From Agromyces sp. G08B096 (GTDB lineage Bacteria; Actinomycetota; Actinomycetes; Actinomycetales; Microbacteriaceae), in the NCBI RefSeq assembly GCF_040267705.1, contig NZ_CP158374.1, positions 372,001 through 436,000 on the forward strand: a DNA stretch of 64,000 nucleotides, given 5' to 3'. A model generated the notes under the pieces. The model was not told the origin of the DNA, made no database searches, and saw only the letters and a list, made by a program, of their open reading frames with translations. A program made the position numbers and the translations under genes. Of the stretch, positions 28,189 through 37,767 are shown piece after piece (within the stretch, counting starts at the first letter, position 1; every line of letters starts with the position of its first letter).

Positions 28189-28238
28189 TGATCGGCGACA
28201 CCGTGTCGCCAGGGCGGTCGGCGACGAAGGAGGCGGAC

Positions 28239-29426
28239 ATGGCGTACGACGTGGCGATCATCGGCGCCGGCATCGTCGGCGCCGCATGCGCCCGCTCGCT
28301 CGCAGCCGAAGGACTCCGCGTCGTCGTGCTCGACCGCTCCGCCGCCGCCTCCGGTACGACCGGCCGCGGCGAGGGCAACCTCCTCGTCTCCGACAAGGCG
28401 CCCGGACCCGAGCTGACGCTCGCCCAGCGGGCACGCGCCCTCTGGCCGGTCCTCGCCGACGAGCTCGCCGACGAGCTCGGCCCGGCCTTCCCCGGCATCG
28501 AGTTCGAACCCAAGGGCGGGCTCGTCGTCGCCACCACCGAGGCCGGTGCCGCCCCGCTCGCGGACTTCGCCGCGGCGCAGCGCGCCGCCGGAGTCGACGC
28601 CAGGCAGATCGGCGCCGACGAGGCGCTCGAGCTCGAGCCCCACCTCACGCGGGACATCAGCGCCGCCGTGCACTATCCCGAAGACGCCCAGGTGCAGCCC
28701 GTCATCGCGACCGAGGCGCTGCTCGCCTCCGCCCGCAGGCACGGCGCCGAGGTCCGTACCGGCGTGGAGGTGACGGGCCCGCTGCTCGACGTCCGCGGGC
28801 GCCTCCGCGGGGTCGCCACCTCAGCCGGCGACGTCGCCGCGGACCGCGTCGTGCTGGCCGCCGGCCCCTGGACGGCCGAGGTGAGCGAGCGGCTCGGCGC
28901 CCGCCTGCCCGTCCGGCCCCGCCGCGGCATGGTGCTCGTGACCACCCGCATGCCGCACCGCGTTTTCCGCAAGGTCTACGACGGCGACTACTTCGGGGCC
29001 ACCCAGTCCTCCGATGCCGCACTGCAGACCTCGAGCGTCGTGGAGTCCACGGCCGCCGGCACCGTCCTCATCGGCTCCAGCCGGGAGCAGGTCGGCTTCG
29101 ACGACCGGCTCCGGGTCGAGGTGCTGCGGCAGGTGGCCGCCAAGGCGCTGCGGCTCTTCCCCTTCCTCGCGGGCGCCTCCGTCATGCGCGCCTACGGGGG
29201 CTTCCGGCCGTACATGCCCGACCACCTGCCCGTCATCGGCGCCGACCACCGGCTCGACGGGCTCTGGCACGCCACCGGCCACGAAGGAGCCGGCATCGGG
29301 CTCTCGCTCGCGACCGCGGAACTCGTCGCCGCCGGCCTCACCGGCGCCGCAGCCCCGGTCGATCCGGAGCCCTTCTCACCCGCTCGACCGAGCCTCGCGC
29401 CCCACCTGACGGGAGCGGCCGCATGA
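28239..29426 (+). CDS. D-hydroxyproline dehydrogenase, DAO-family FAD subunit
   Basis: 395 residues of the DadA/glycine-oxidase fold. The FAD motif is VAIIGAGIVGAACARSLA at the N-terminus, and the C-terminus has GLWHATGHEGAGIGLSLATAE, typical of DAO proteins. In Pseudomonas, cis-4-hydroxy-D-proline is oxidised to pyrroline-4-hydroxy-2-carboxylate by a three-component enzyme made of such a FAD subunit, a small 2Fe-2S subunit and a second FAD/NAD-type subunit. All three are adjacent here and joined by ATGA overlaps. The start is ATG 28239, seven bases after a perfect AGGAGG. It opens operon 2. Confidence 0.88.
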   Translation: MAYDVAIIGAGIVGAACARSLAAEGLRVVVLDRSAAASGTTGRGEGNLLVSDKAPGPELTLAQRARALWPVLADELADELGPAFPGIEFEPKGGLVVATTEAGAAPLADFAAAQRAAGVDARQIGADEALELEPHLTRDISAAVHYPEDAQVQPVIATEALLASARRHGAEVRTGVEVTGPLLDVRGRLRGVATSAGDVAADRVVLAAGPWTAEVSERLGARLPVRPRRGMVLVTTRMPHRVFRKVYDGDYFGATQSSDAALQTSSVVESTAAGTVLIGSSREQVGFDDRLRVEVLRQVAAKALRLFPFLAGASVMRAYGGFRPYMPDHLPVIGADHRLDGLWHATGHEGAGIGLSLATAELVAAGLTGAAAPVDPEPFSPARPSLAPHLTGAAA

Positions 29427-29746
29427 GCGCCCGCATGCTCCCGCCGGCCTCCGACCCCATCCGGCCGGATGCCTCCGACGCCATCACGATCCGCATCGAC
29501 GGCGAACCGGTCGGCGGCGTGGCCGGACAGACGATCGCGGGCATCGTGCTCGCCAACGGCCGGCTCGCCTGGCGCCGGACCTCGGCCGACGGCCGACCCC
29601 GGGGACTGTTCTGCGGCATCGGCGTGTGCTTCGACTGCATCGTCACCGTGAACGGCGACAGCGACGTCCGGGCCTGCCAGCGCCGGGCCTGCGACGGCGA
29701 CGACGTCCGCACCCAGCACGACGAGCTTCCGGAGGCGACGCGATGA
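29423..29746 (+). CDS. (2Fe-2S) small subunit of D-hydroxyproline dehydrogenase
   Basis: 107 residues. A ferredoxin-like Fer2_4 domain carries the cluster ligands in FCGIGVCFDCIVTVNG, followed by Cys in VRACQRRACDG. The spacing fits the small subunit of sarcosine-oxidase-like and D-hydroxyproline dehydrogenase complexes, where it passes electrons between the two flavoprotein subunits. It overlaps both neighbours by ATGA, which favours stoichiometric synthesis of the complex. Confidence 0.9.
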   Translation: MSARMLPPASDPIRPDASDAITIRIDGEPVGGVAGQTIAGIVLANGRLAWRRTSADGRPRGLFCGIGVCFDCIVTVNGDSDVRACQRRACDGDDVRTQHDELPEATR

Positions 29747-31230
29747 GCGCGATCCTCGTCGTCGGTGCAGGGCCCGCCGGACTCGCGGCCGCGCGCGCCG
29801 CCCGCGCGCGCGGTGCTGAGGTGATCCTGCTCGATGCCTCTGACGAGCTCGGCGGCCAGTACTGGCGGCACCTCCCCCCGCAGCGGCCCGCGGCGCGCGA
29901 ACGGATGCTGCACCACGGCTGGGCGCGCTTCGAGCGGATGCGCCGCGAGCTCGTGGCAGATGCCGGCTGCGAGGTGCTCGTGAACGCGCAGGTCTGGGCG
30001 ATCGAACCCGCAGACCCCGCCGACACGGTCGTCGCAGCCGACGGCCGGATCGACGACACCGCACGCGCCTCGCTCGTCGTCCACGTGCTCGTGGGCCCCG
30101 CCGACGGCGCGGACCGCGAGGCACGGAGCATCCGCCCCGACGCGATCGTGTTCGCGACCGGCGCGCACGACCGCACCCTGCCCTTCCCCGGCTGGGACCT
30201 GCCCGGTGTCTTCACGGCGGGCGCCGCGCAGGCGCTCGCGAAGGGCGAGCGCGTCGCCGTCGGCGAGCGGGTCGTCGTCGCGGGCGCCGGCCCGTTCCTG
30301 CTGCCGGTCGCGGCCTCGCTCGCCGCGACGGGCGCGCGGGTCGTGGGCGTCCACGAGGCCAACCGCCCCGCCAGGCTCGCCGCCGGCTGGCTGCCGCGGC
30401 CCTGGGCCCTGCTCCGCGCGACCGGCAAGGCCGCGGAGCTCGCCGGCTACGCCTGGAACCACGTGCATCACCGCATCCCGTACCGCACGGGCAGCGCCGT
30501 GATCGCCGCCCACGGCACCGATCGGGTCGAGGCCGTGACGGTCGCCCGGCTCGACCGCGACTGGCGGCCCGTCGCTGGCACCGAACGACGTATCGAGGCC
30601 GACGCCGTCTGCGTCAGCCACGGATTCACCCCGCGGCTCGAACTGCCGATCGCGGCCGGATGCGCCATCGGCCCCGACCGGTTCGTCGTGGTCGACGAGC
30701 GGCAGGCGACGAGCGTCCCCGGTGTCTACGCCGCAGGCGAGATCACCGGCATCGGCGGCGTCGACGCCGCACTCGCCGAGGGCGCCGTCGCCGGCCACGC
30801 GGCCGCCGGCGGCTCGACCGCGGACGCGGGGATCGGCAGAGCGGTCCGCGCCCGCGCGACGTTCACCGACTTCGCCGCGCGCATCGAACGCGCGCACGGC
30901 ATCCGCCCCGGCTGGACCGCCTGGCTCGACGACGGCACGCTCGTCTGCCGGTGCGAGGAGGTTCCGTACGGGCGCCTCCGCCGCACCGGCGAGGCGACCT
31001 GCTCGACCGGCCTGCGTTCGCTGAAGCTCACGACCCGAGCCGGCCTCGGCATCTGCCAGGGCCGCATCTGCGGGCGCACGGTCGAACACCTGCTCGGCGG
31101 CGACGGCGGCTTCGCCGACGGCGTGAGCACCGACCGGCGGCCCATCGCCGCACCCATCCGGCTCTCCGAGCTCGCCGGCTCGGCCGCCCCGTCACGCCCG
31201 ACCGGGCTCCCACGAAAGGAAACCCCATGA
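29743..31230 (+). CDS. FAD/NAD-type subunit of D-hydroxyproline dehydrogenase
   Basis: 495 residues. An N-terminal Rossmann motif reads ILVVGAGPAGLAAARAA with SDELGGQYWRHLP after it. A second dinucleotide motif, VVVAGAGPFLLPVAA, lies near residue 180. The C-terminal 90 residues hold CRCEEV and GICQGRICG, cysteine pairs of the BFD-like 2Fe-2S domain (SoxA A3 or octopine-dehydrogenase type). This is the large partner of the three-subunit dehydrogenase. A GAAAGGA ribosome site for the next gene lies inside its last codons. Confidence 0.88.
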   Translation: MSAILVVGAGPAGLAAARAARARGAEVILLDASDELGGQYWRHLPPQRPAARERMLHHGWARFERMRRELVADAGCEVLVNAQVWAIEPADPADTVVAADGRIDDTARASLVVHVLVGPADGADREARSIRPDAIVFATGAHDRTLPFPGWDLPGVFTAGAAQALAKGERVAVGERVVVAGAGPFLLPVAASLAATGARVVGVHEANRPARLAAGWLPRPWALLRATGKAAELAGYAWNHVHHRIPYRTGSAVIAAHGTDRVEAVTVARLDRDWRPVAGTERRIEADAVCVSHGFTPRLELPIAAGCAIGPDRFVVVDERQATSVPGVYAAGEITGIGGVDAALAEGAVAGHAAAGGSTADAGIGRAVRARATFTDFAARIERAHGIRPGWTAWLDDGTLVCRCEEVPYGRLRRTGEATCSTGLRSLKLTTRAGLGICQGRICGRTVEHLLGGDGGFADGVSTDRRPIAAPIRLSELAGSAAPSRPTGLPRKETP

Positions 31231-32159
31231 CCGACCGCTTCGACCTCGGCGGCGTCGTCGTCGCCACGACGCTCGCGTTCAAGGAGGACGCCGCTGCGCC
31301 GGCGGGCCTCGCCGTCGACTACGACCGGTTCGCCGAGCACTGCGACTTCCTGATCAGCAACGGATGCCGCGGCGTCGGGCCGAACGGCTCCCTCGGCGAG
31401 TACTCCTCGCTCACCGACGCCGAACGGCGGAAGGTGATCCAGGTCGCCGTGGAGGCCGTCGGCGGGCGCGGCCTCGTCGTCGCCGGCGTCCACGGCGTGG
31501 GCTGGCACCAGGCCGTGCAGTGGGCCGAGTACGCCAAGGAGGACGGCGCCGACGGCGTGCTCGCGCTGCCGCCGACGATCTACCGGGCCAACCGGTCGGA
31601 GGTCGTCGAGCACTACACGCGCCTGAACGAGGTCGGCCTGCCGATCATGCTCTACAACAACCCCATCGACACCAAGGTCGACCTCACCCCCGACCTCGTC
31701 GCCGAGCTCTTCCAGCTCGAGAACGTCGTCGCGATCAAGGAGTTCACCACCGACATCCGCCGCGTGCTCGAGATCCAGGAGCTGTGCGACATCGACGTCA
31801 TCGCGGGCGCTGACGACCTGCTCTTCGAGTCGCTCGTCGTGGGCGCGACCGGCTGGTTCGCCGGCTACCCCAACGCGTTCCCGAAGGAGGCCGTCGAGAT
31901 CTACAACCTCGTCCGCGCCGGCGAGATCGAGGCCGCACGGGAGCTCTACAAGGGCCTCGTCGCCGTGTTCCGGTGGGATTCCAAGACCGAGTTCGTGCAG
32001 GCGATCAAGCTGTCGATCGACATCGCCGGACAGAGCTACGGTGGACCCACCCGTCCGCCGCGCGGACCGCTCTCTGCCGAGCACGAGGCGACCGTGCGCC
32101 GTGACACGCTGAAGGCACTGGAGTACGCGGCGAGCCGCAACCTCGTCTCGGCCCGCTGA
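31227..32159 (+). CDS. Pyrroline-4-hydroxy-2-carboxylate deaminase (DHDPS family)
   Basis: 310 residues of the dihydrodipicolinate synthase / N-acetylneuraminate lyase TIM barrel. The Schiff-base lysine is Lys171 in VVAIKEFTTD, and the proton-relay tyrosine is Tyr143 in IMLYNNP. GPNGSLGEYSSLTDAER replaces the G-T-T-G-E substrate loop of true lysine-pathway enzymes. In the hydroxyproline pathway this family removes ammonia and water from pyrroline-4-hydroxy-2-carboxylate to give 2-oxoglutarate semialdehyde. Its place between the D-hydroxyproline dehydrogenase and the epimerase makes that role by far the most likely. Confidence 0.88.
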   Translation: MTDRFDLGGVVVATTLAFKEDAAAPAGLAVDYDRFAEHCDFLISNGCRGVGPNGSLGEYSSLTDAERRKVIQVAVEAVGGRGLVVAGVHGVGWHQAVQWAEYAKEDGADGVLALPPTIYRANRSEVVEHYTRLNEVGLPIMLYNNPIDTKVDLTPDLVAELFQLENVVAIKEFTTDIRRVLEIQELCDIDVIAGADDLLFESLVVGATGWFAGYPNAFPKEAVEIYNLVRAGEIEAARELYKGLVAVFRWDSKTEFVQAIKLSIDIAGQSYGGPTRPPRGPLSAEHEATVRRDTLKALEYAASRNLVSAR

Positions 32160-32191
32160 CGGGCCGTCCGGAACCGGCAGGAGATCCACCC

Positions 32192-33193
32192 ATGCGTTCG
32201 AACCGAGTGATCACGGCGGTCGACTCGCACACCGAGGGGATGCCGACGCGCGTCGTGACCGGCGGCGTCGGCGTCATCCCCGGCGCGACCATGAACGACA
32301 AGCGCCTGCACTTCATGGCGCACCTCGACGACCTGCGCCTGTTCCTCATGAACGAGCCGCGCGGGCACGCCGCGATGAGCGGGGCGATCCTGCAGCCTCC
32401 TACCCGGTCGGACTGCGACTGGGGCGTCGTCTACATCGAGGTGTCGGGGTGCCTGCCGATGTGCGGGCACGGCACGATCGGCGTCGCGACGGTGCTCGTC
32501 GAGACCGGCATGGTCGAGGTCGTCGAGCCGGTGACGGAGATCCGGCTCGACACCCCCGCCGGGCTCGTCGTCGCCCGCGTGCAGGTCAGCGACGGGCACG
32601 CCGACTCGGTGACGATCGAGAACGTGCCGAGCTACGTGGAGGCGCTCGACACCGCGGTCGAGGTGCCGGGACTCGGGCGGGTGCCGTACTCGATGGCGTT
32701 CGGCGGCAACTTCTACGCGATGGTGGAACTCGATGACGTGGGCCTGCCGTTCGACCGGTCGCACCAGCAGGAGATCCTCGCCGCCGGGCTCGCCATCATG
32801 GACGCGATCAACGAGCAGGCGCCGCCGCGACATCCGACCATCGAGGGCCTCGACCACTGCCACCACGTCGAGTTCATCGCATCGGGCTCCGACGCGAAGC
32901 TCTCGCGGCACGCGATGGCCATCCACCCCGGATGGTTCGACCGGTCGCCGTGCGGCACCGGAACCTCGGCCCGGATGGCCGAGCTCTGGGCCAGGGGCGA
33001 GCTCGCCCTCGACACCGACTTCGTCAACGAGTCGTTCATCGGCAGCCGCTTCGTCGGCCGCCTCATCGCCGAGACCGAGGTCGACGGCCGTCCGGCGGTC
33101 ATCCCGACGATCACCGGTCGGGCGTGGGTCACCGGCATGGGCCAATACCTGCTCGACCCCAGCGACCCGTTCCCCACCGGATTCCAGTTCTAG
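32192..33193 (+). CDS. 4-hydroxyproline 2-epimerase (proline racemase family)
   Basis: 333 residues. The two catalytic cysteines are Cys91 in PMCGHGTIG and Cys254 in SPCGTGTSA, so it should be a true two-base racemase/epimerase and not a dehydratase with Thr or Ser in one place. It converts trans-4-hydroxy-L-proline to cis-4-hydroxy-D-proline, the first step of bacterial catabolism. Proline racemase activity cannot be ruled out from sequence alone, but all later hydroxyproline genes are adjacent. GGCAGGAGA gives a strong ribosome site before the ATG. Confidence 0.92.
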   Translation: MRSNRVITAVDSHTEGMPTRVVTGGVGVIPGATMNDKRLHFMAHLDDLRLFLMNEPRGHAAMSGAILQPPTRSDCDWGVVYIEVSGCLPMCGHGTIGVATVLVETGMVEVVEPVTEIRLDTPAGLVVARVQVSDGHADSVTIENVPSYVEALDTAVEVPGLGRVPYSMAFGGNFYAMVELDDVGLPFDRSHQQEILAAGLAIMDAINEQAPPRHPTIEGLDHCHHVEFIASGSDAKLSRHAMAIHPGWFDRSPCGTGTSARMAELWARGELALDTDFVNESFIGSRFVGRLIAETEVDGRPAVIPTITGRAWVTGMGQYLLDPSDPFPTGFQF

Positions 33194-33203
33194 GAGCATC
33201 GAG

Positions 33204-34724
33204 ATGACCGACGACACCCCCGCCCAGGACCTGGACGCGATCGCCGCCCGGGCCGCCGCCGCCGCCGGCCCCTTCGCCGACACGAGCCCCACGGAGCGTG
33301 CGCGTGCGCTCGTCGCGGTCGCCGACGCGCTCGAGGCAGACGCCGACGAACTCGTCGCGATCGCGATGCGCGAGACCGGGCTCGCCGAGCCCCGCCTGCG
33401 CGGCGAACTGAAGCGGACCGCGGTCCAGTTGCGCCTGTTCGCCGACACGATCGTCGACGGCGCCTACCTCGACGTGCGCATCGACCTGGCCGACCCCGAC
33501 TTCGTCCTGGGCCCGCGGCCCGACGTCCGGCGCACGCATGTGCCGGTCGGGCCGATCGTGAACTTCGCGGCGTCGAACTTCCCGTTCGCGTTCTCGGTGG
33601 CGGGCGGCGACACCGCCGCGGCGCTGGCGGCGGGATGCCCCGTGATCCTGAAGGGCCACTCCGGGCACCCGGAACTCTCGCGCCGCACGGCGGCCGTCGT
33701 CACCGACGCGCTCGCCGGGGCCGGCATGCCCGACGGCGTGTTCCAGCTGGTCACCGGGCAGGAGGCCGGCGTCACGATCCTGCAGGACCCGCGCGTGAAG
33801 GCCGGCTCGTTCACCGGCTCGATCCCCGCAGGTCGGCTTCTCGCGGACATCGCCGCAGCCCGGCCTGCGCCGATCCCCTTCTACGGCGAGCTCGGCAGTG
33901 TGAACCCGGTCTTCACGACCGCGGCGGCGATCGCCGAGCGCGGCGCGGAACTCGCGGCGGGCTACGTCGCGAGCGTGTCGGGCTCGGCCGGTCAGCTCTG
34001 CACGAAGCCCGGGTTCCTCTTCGCGCCCGAGGGACATGGCCTCGATGCCGCGATCGCCGAGGCGGCGTCCTCACTGGCCGAGCACCGCATGCTGAACCCG
34101 CGCATCGCCGCGGGCTACCGCGACCGCCGCGACGAGGTGCTCGCCGCCGCCGGCGTGCGCACGATCGCCGAGGGTGGCGTGCGGTTCGACGACGACGGCC
34201 ACGGGTGGGTGACGCCGACGATCGTGGCGGTGCCGCTCGACGACCTCGTCGCCGGCCGCGACGTGCTGCTCGAGGAGTGCTTCGGACCGCTGTCGATCCT
34301 CGTCGAGGTGGGCCGCGCGACCGGGCCCGCCGAGCTCGCCGCGCTCGTGCCCACCCTCTTCGCGGGCAACCTCACGGCGACGCTGCACGCCGGGGCCGGC
34401 GAGCAGGGCGAGGACGTGCGGACGCTCGTCCGCGTGCTCACCGAGCACGCCGGACGGGTGCTGCTCGGCGGCTGGCCGACGGGTGTCGCGGTGACCCCCG
34501 CCATGCAGCACGGCGGTCCATGGCCCGCGACGACGAACGATGCGTCGACCTCGGTCGGCACCGCGGCCATCTCGAGGTTCCTGCGTCCGGTCGCCTACCA
34601 GGGTGCCGCCGAGGAGTTGCTCCCGCCGCCGCTGCGGAGCGACAACCCGTGGGGCGTGCCGCAGCGCATCGCCCCCGCGGGCGAGTCCGCGGAGTGGGGC
34701 GGGCGCGCCGTCGCGACCTCGTGA
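33204..34724 (+). CDS. 2-oxoglutarate-semialdehyde (2,5-dioxovalerate) dehydrogenase
   Basis: 506 residues of the aldehyde dehydrogenase superfamily, in the KGSADH type II/III branch (NFAASNFPFAFSVAGGDTA, then AAGCPVILKGHSGHP). The catalytic Cys266 lies in AGQLCTKPG and the general-base Glu229 in GELGSVNP. It oxidises the semialdehyde to 2-oxoglutarate, feeding the citric acid cycle, and closes the pathway. It begins ten bases after the epimerase stop with AGGAG before its ATG. It ends operon 2; the next gene is convergent. Confidence 0.93.
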   Translation: MTDDTPAQDLDAIAARAAAAAGPFADTSPTERARALVAVADALEADADELVAIAMRETGLAEPRLRGELKRTAVQLRLFADTIVDGAYLDVRIDLADPDFVLGPRPDVRRTHVPVGPIVNFAASNFPFAFSVAGGDTAAALAAGCPVILKGHSGHPELSRRTAAVVTDALAGAGMPDGVFQLVTGQEAGVTILQDPRVKAGSFTGSIPAGRLLADIAAARPAPIPFYGELGSVNPVFTTAAAIAERGAELAAGYVASVSGSAGQLCTKPGFLFAPEGHGLDAAIAEAASSLAEHRMLNPRIAAGYRDRRDEVLAAAGVRTIAEGGVRFDDDGHGWVTPTIVAVPLDDLVAGRDVLLEECFGPLSILVEVGRATGPAELAALVPTLFAGNLTATLHAGAGEQGEDVRTLVRVLTEHAGRVLLGGWPTGVAVTPAMQHGGPWPATTNDASTSVGTAAISRFLRPVAYQGAAEELLPPPLRSDNPWGVPQRIAPAGESAEWGGRAVATS

Positions 34725-34791
34725 GCCGCCGGCCTGACCGCCTGAGCCGGGTCGGCGCGTCAGCGCGGCATGCGGTCAGCGGGGCGTCCGG

Positions 34792-36900
34792 TCAGCGGTG
34801 CTGCTTCGCCGGGGCATCCGTCATCGGCCGCCGTGGCACGGGCCGCACCGGCTCGCCGCGGCGGTCCTGACCGGGCAACGGACGCGAGCGCCGGCCGTAG
34901 ATCAGGTCGGAGGAGTCGAGCAGCCACGGAACCAGTGCGACGGTCACGCCGTGCACGAGCATCAGCTTCTGGCGGATGCGCCGCGCCTTGTGGTTGTGCA
35001 GGATGTTCTCCCACCAGTGGCCGACGATGAACTGCGGCATGTACACCGTCACGACCTCGGAGCCGTGCTCCGCCCGGTGCTGCTTGATGTACTTGATCAG
35101 CGGGTAGCTGAGGTCGCGGTAGGGCGAGGACAGGATCCGCAGTTTCACGTGGATGTTCTGCTTGACCCAGTCCTTCTTCAGCTGCTTCGTCTGGTCGTCG
35201 TCGAGGGAGACGTGCACCGCCTCGAGCGAGTCGTGGCGGGCGGCGATGGCGTAGTCGAGGGCCTTCAGGGTCGGCTTCTGCATCCGGCCGACGAGGACGA
35301 TGGCGTGGTCGCCTGAGGCGCCGAACGTGGTGACCGGGTCGACCTCGATCTCCTTCTCCACGTCGCGGTAGTACCGGTTCACACCCATCATCAGCACGAA
35401 CAGGATCGGCATCAGCACGAAGACGATCCACGCGCCGTGGGTGAACTTCGTCACCGTGACCACGATCAGCACGACCGCGGTCATGAGCGCGCCGACCGCG
35501 TTGATCACGAGCGCCCGCAGCATCGCGCCGCGCGAGAGCGCGCGGTCATCGGGCGTCGGAGGATGTGCTGGCCGCCGCTCGCGCTTGGACCCGGCCGGAT
35601 GCCGCAACCGGGCGAGCTCGCGAAGCCAGTGCCGCACCATGCCCGTCTGCCCGAGCGTGAACGAGACGAACACGCCGATGATGTAGAGCTGGATCAGGAC
35701 CGTGAGGTTCGCCTGGAAGACGAGCAGGATGACGCTCGCCGCCAGGGCCAGGATGATCACGCCGTTGGAGTAGATGAGCCGGTCGCCGCGGGTCGACAGC
35801 GACTTCGGCGCATACCCGTCGCGCGCGAGCACCGAGCCGAGCAGCGGGAAGCCGTTGAACGCGGTGTTCGCTGCGAGGAGCAGCACCAGCGCCGTCGACG
35901 CCTGGATGACGTAGAACGGCACCGAACCGTCCCCGAACGTCGCCGCCGCCACCTGGGCCATGAGGCTCGGCTGCGGCTCGGTCGCGCAGCCCTCCCAGCC
36001 GATCAGGTTGCAGGGCACCTCCGCGTAGTGCACGTTCGAGATGAGGGCCATCGCGGTCAGCCCCGCGAAGAGCGTGATGGCGATGCCGCCCATGAACACG
36101 AGCGTCAGCTGGGCGTTGCGGATCTTCGGCACCCGGAACGCCGGCACGCCGTTCGAGATGGCTTCCACGCCCGTCAGGGCGGAGCATCCGCTCGCGAAGC
36201 TGCGCAAGAGCAGCAGCACGACCGCCGCCTGCGTGAGCGACTCGGCCTGCACGTCGTACCCGGCGGACTCGGCGACCGGCGCGTCGCCGAACGCCGTCCG
36301 CGTCAGGCCGACGACGATCATGAGGAAGACGCTGCCAATGAACAGGTACGTCGGCACCGCGAACGCCTTCGACGACTCGCTGACGCCGCGGAGGTTCACG
36401 GCCGCGAGGATGATGACGAAGAGCACCGCCAGCTCCACGCGGAAGGGGTTCAGCTCGGGGATGGCGGAGATGATGTTGTCGACGCCGGAGGCGACGGAGA
36501 CGACGACCGTCATCACGTAGTCGACGAGCAACGCGGATGCCACGACGAGCCCGGCCTTCTCGCCGAGGTTCTTGTGCGCGACCTCGTAGTCGCCGCCGCC
36601 GGACGGGTAGGCCCGGATCAGCTGCCGGTAGCTCAGCACCACCGTGACGAGCAGCACGACGACCGCGAGCGCCACCCACGGGGTGAAGGAGAGGAACGCG
36701 AGGCCGCCGACGAGGAGGATCATCACGAGCTCCTGCGGGGCGTAGGCCACCGAGGAGAGCGGGTCGCTCGCGAAGATGGGGAGCGCCAGGCTCTTTGGAA
36801 GGAGCTGTCCTTCGAGTTTCTCGGTGGGCAGAGGGTCGCCGATGATCCAGTGCTTCGGCGACTTCAGCTCAGCGGGAGGTGTGTCCGCCTCATTTGTCAC
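34792..36900 (-). CDS. APC-superfamily amino acid/potassium permease with cytoplasmic tail
   Basis: 702 residues. About twelve membrane helices fill residues 55-510. The N-terminal half holds LPIFASDPLSSVAYAPQE, the helix-1 break of a conserved actinobacterial APC subgroup, and YPSGGGDYEVAH. About 180 residues after the last helix form a hydrophilic domain (ATFGASGDHAIVLVGRMQKPTLK in family register; here TTFGASGDHAIVLVGR) that resembles a nucleotide-binding USP-like fold. The start is GTG 36900: an upstream in-frame TTG at 36936 is itself the -35 box TTGACA. TAGTCT lies eight bases before the GTG, so the mRNA is probably leaderless. Transported solute unknown. Confidence 0.85.
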   Translation of the reverse strand: MTNEADTPPAELKSPKHWIIGDPLPTEKLEGQLLPKSLALPIFASDPLSSVAYAPQELVMILLVGGLAFLSFTPWVALAVVVLLVTVVLSYRQLIRAYPSGGGDYEVAHKNLGEKAGLVVASALLVDYVMTVVVSVASGVDNIISAIPELNPFRVELAVLFVIILAAVNLRGVSESSKAFAVPTYLFIGSVFLMIVVGLTRTAFGDAPVAESAGYDVQAESLTQAAVVLLLLRSFASGCSALTGVEAISNGVPAFRVPKIRNAQLTLVFMGGIAITLFAGLTAMALISNVHYAEVPCNLIGWEGCATEPQPSLMAQVAAATFGDGSVPFYVIQASTALVLLLAANTAFNGFPLLGSVLARDGYAPKSLSTRGDRLIYSNGVIILALAASVILLVFQANLTVLIQLYIIGVFVSFTLGQTGMVRHWLRELARLRHPAGSKRERRPAHPPTPDDRALSRGAMLRALVINAVGALMTAVVLIVVTVTKFTHGAWIVFVLMPILFVLMMGVNRYYRDVEKEIEVDPVTTFGASGDHAIVLVGRMQKPTLKALDYAIAARHDSLEAVHVSLDDDQTKQLKKDWVKQNIHVKLRILSSPYRDLSYPLIKYIKQHRAEHGSEVVTVYMPQFIVGHWWENILHNHKARRIRQKLMLVHGVTVALVPWLLDSSDLIYGRRSRPLPGQDRRGEPVRPVPRRPMTDAPAKQHR

Positions 36901-36908
36901 GGCGGTCG

Positions 36909-36936
36909 AGACTACACCCGCCACGGGGCCTGTCAA
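36909..36936 (-). promoter_or_regulatory. Strong promoter of the APC permease gene
   Basis: On the minus strand TTGACA (36936 to 36931), a 16-base spacer and TAGTCT (36914 to 36909) precede the GTG start by eight bases. This is the clearest -35/-10 pair in the window and fixes the start codon. Confidence 0.75.
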
Positions 36937-37032
36937 GTCGGCCGGCGCAGGCGATTTTCGCAGGTGCCGCCGCAGATCCTGCCGGGGCTCACCACAGACC
37001 CCGTGCAGGCGTCGTTGCTAGCATGTGGCGCC

Positions 37033-37767
37033 ATGACCCCCAGCAGCCAGCTCCCCCTCCGCCGCCGTGCCACGGCCCGCCTCACGCGCCTCGCCGGTGC
37101 CGCGCTCGCCGCGGGTGCGCTGCTCGGTCTCGCTGGTCTCGCGGCCGCGCAGCCGGCCTTCGCCCACGACGAGCTGCTGGGGTCGACGCCCGAGAACGGG
37201 GAGGTCTTCGACACCGCTCCCGAGCAGGTCGAGCTCACGTTCTCGAACGACGTCATCGCCGTCGGCTCGGTGATCGAGGTCGTCGATCACCACGCCGAGC
37301 CGGTCGAGACCGGCGAGACCACCGTGCTCGGCCCGGTCGTGAGCGCCGCGCTGCCGGCCGACCTCTCCGGCGAGTACCAGGTGCGGTGGCGCGTCGTCTC
37401 GAGCGACGGCCACCCCATCGAGGGCACCATCGACTTCGGCGTCGGGGCGGATGCCACGGGATCGTGGGCGTCCGAGGCGCCGCACGACGGCGCCGGGTCG
37501 GGCGAGGAGAGCGCCGAGGATGCGGGCGACGGTTCCGCCGACGACGCGACCGGCGCGAACGGGTGGGCGATCACCGGGTTCGTCGTGGGTGCGCTCGCCG
37601 TGCTCGGCCTCGTCGCCGCGATCCTCGTCCGAACGGTGCGGCGCCCGCAGGCGCTCGGCACCGGCGGGGGAGCCGCCGACCGCCGAGATGGTGCGGAGGG
37701 TGCGGCGCGCGAGGAGCGTGACGACTCGGCCGGCGGCTCGGGCTCGAGCGACGGTCCGCTCGCATGA
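37033..37767 (+). CDS. Secreted CopC-domain protein with C-terminal membrane anchor
   Basis: 244 residues. A signal peptide ends at QPAFAHDELLGSTP, so the mature protein starts with His, as CopC proteins do when His1 binds copper. The CopC beta-barrel runs to about residue 135 (VELTFSNDVIAVGS, VVSSDGHPIEGTIDFGV, with the conserved DGHP motif). An acidic linker, one transmembrane helix (WAITGFVVGALAVLGLVAAIL) and a hydrophilic tail follow. A copper-binding periplasmic-side role is likely. TAGCAT sits eight bases before the ATG. The stop overlaps the next start by ATGA. Confidence 0.88.
   Translation: MTPSSQLPLRRRATARLTRLAGAALAAGALLGLAGLAAAQPAFAHDELLGSTPENGEVFDTAPEQVELTFSNDVIAVGSVIEVVDHHAEPVETGETTVLGPVVSAALPADLSGEYQVRWRVVSSDGHPIEGTIDFGVGADATGSWASEAPHDGAGSGEESAEDAGDGSADDATGANGWAITGFVVGALAVLGLVAAILVRTVRRPQALGTGGGAADRRDGAEGAAREERDDSAGGSGSSDGPLA

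Noticed and set aside
36901..36936. Longer start for the APC permease (TTG at 36936)
   Set aside because: That TTG is the -35 box TTGACA of a clear promoter, so translation must start at GTG 36900.
35437..37032. Long plus-strand frame running into the CopC-like gene
   Set aside because: It is the complement of the APC permease and reads as charged low-complexity sequence; the real gene starts at 37033 with a signal peptide.
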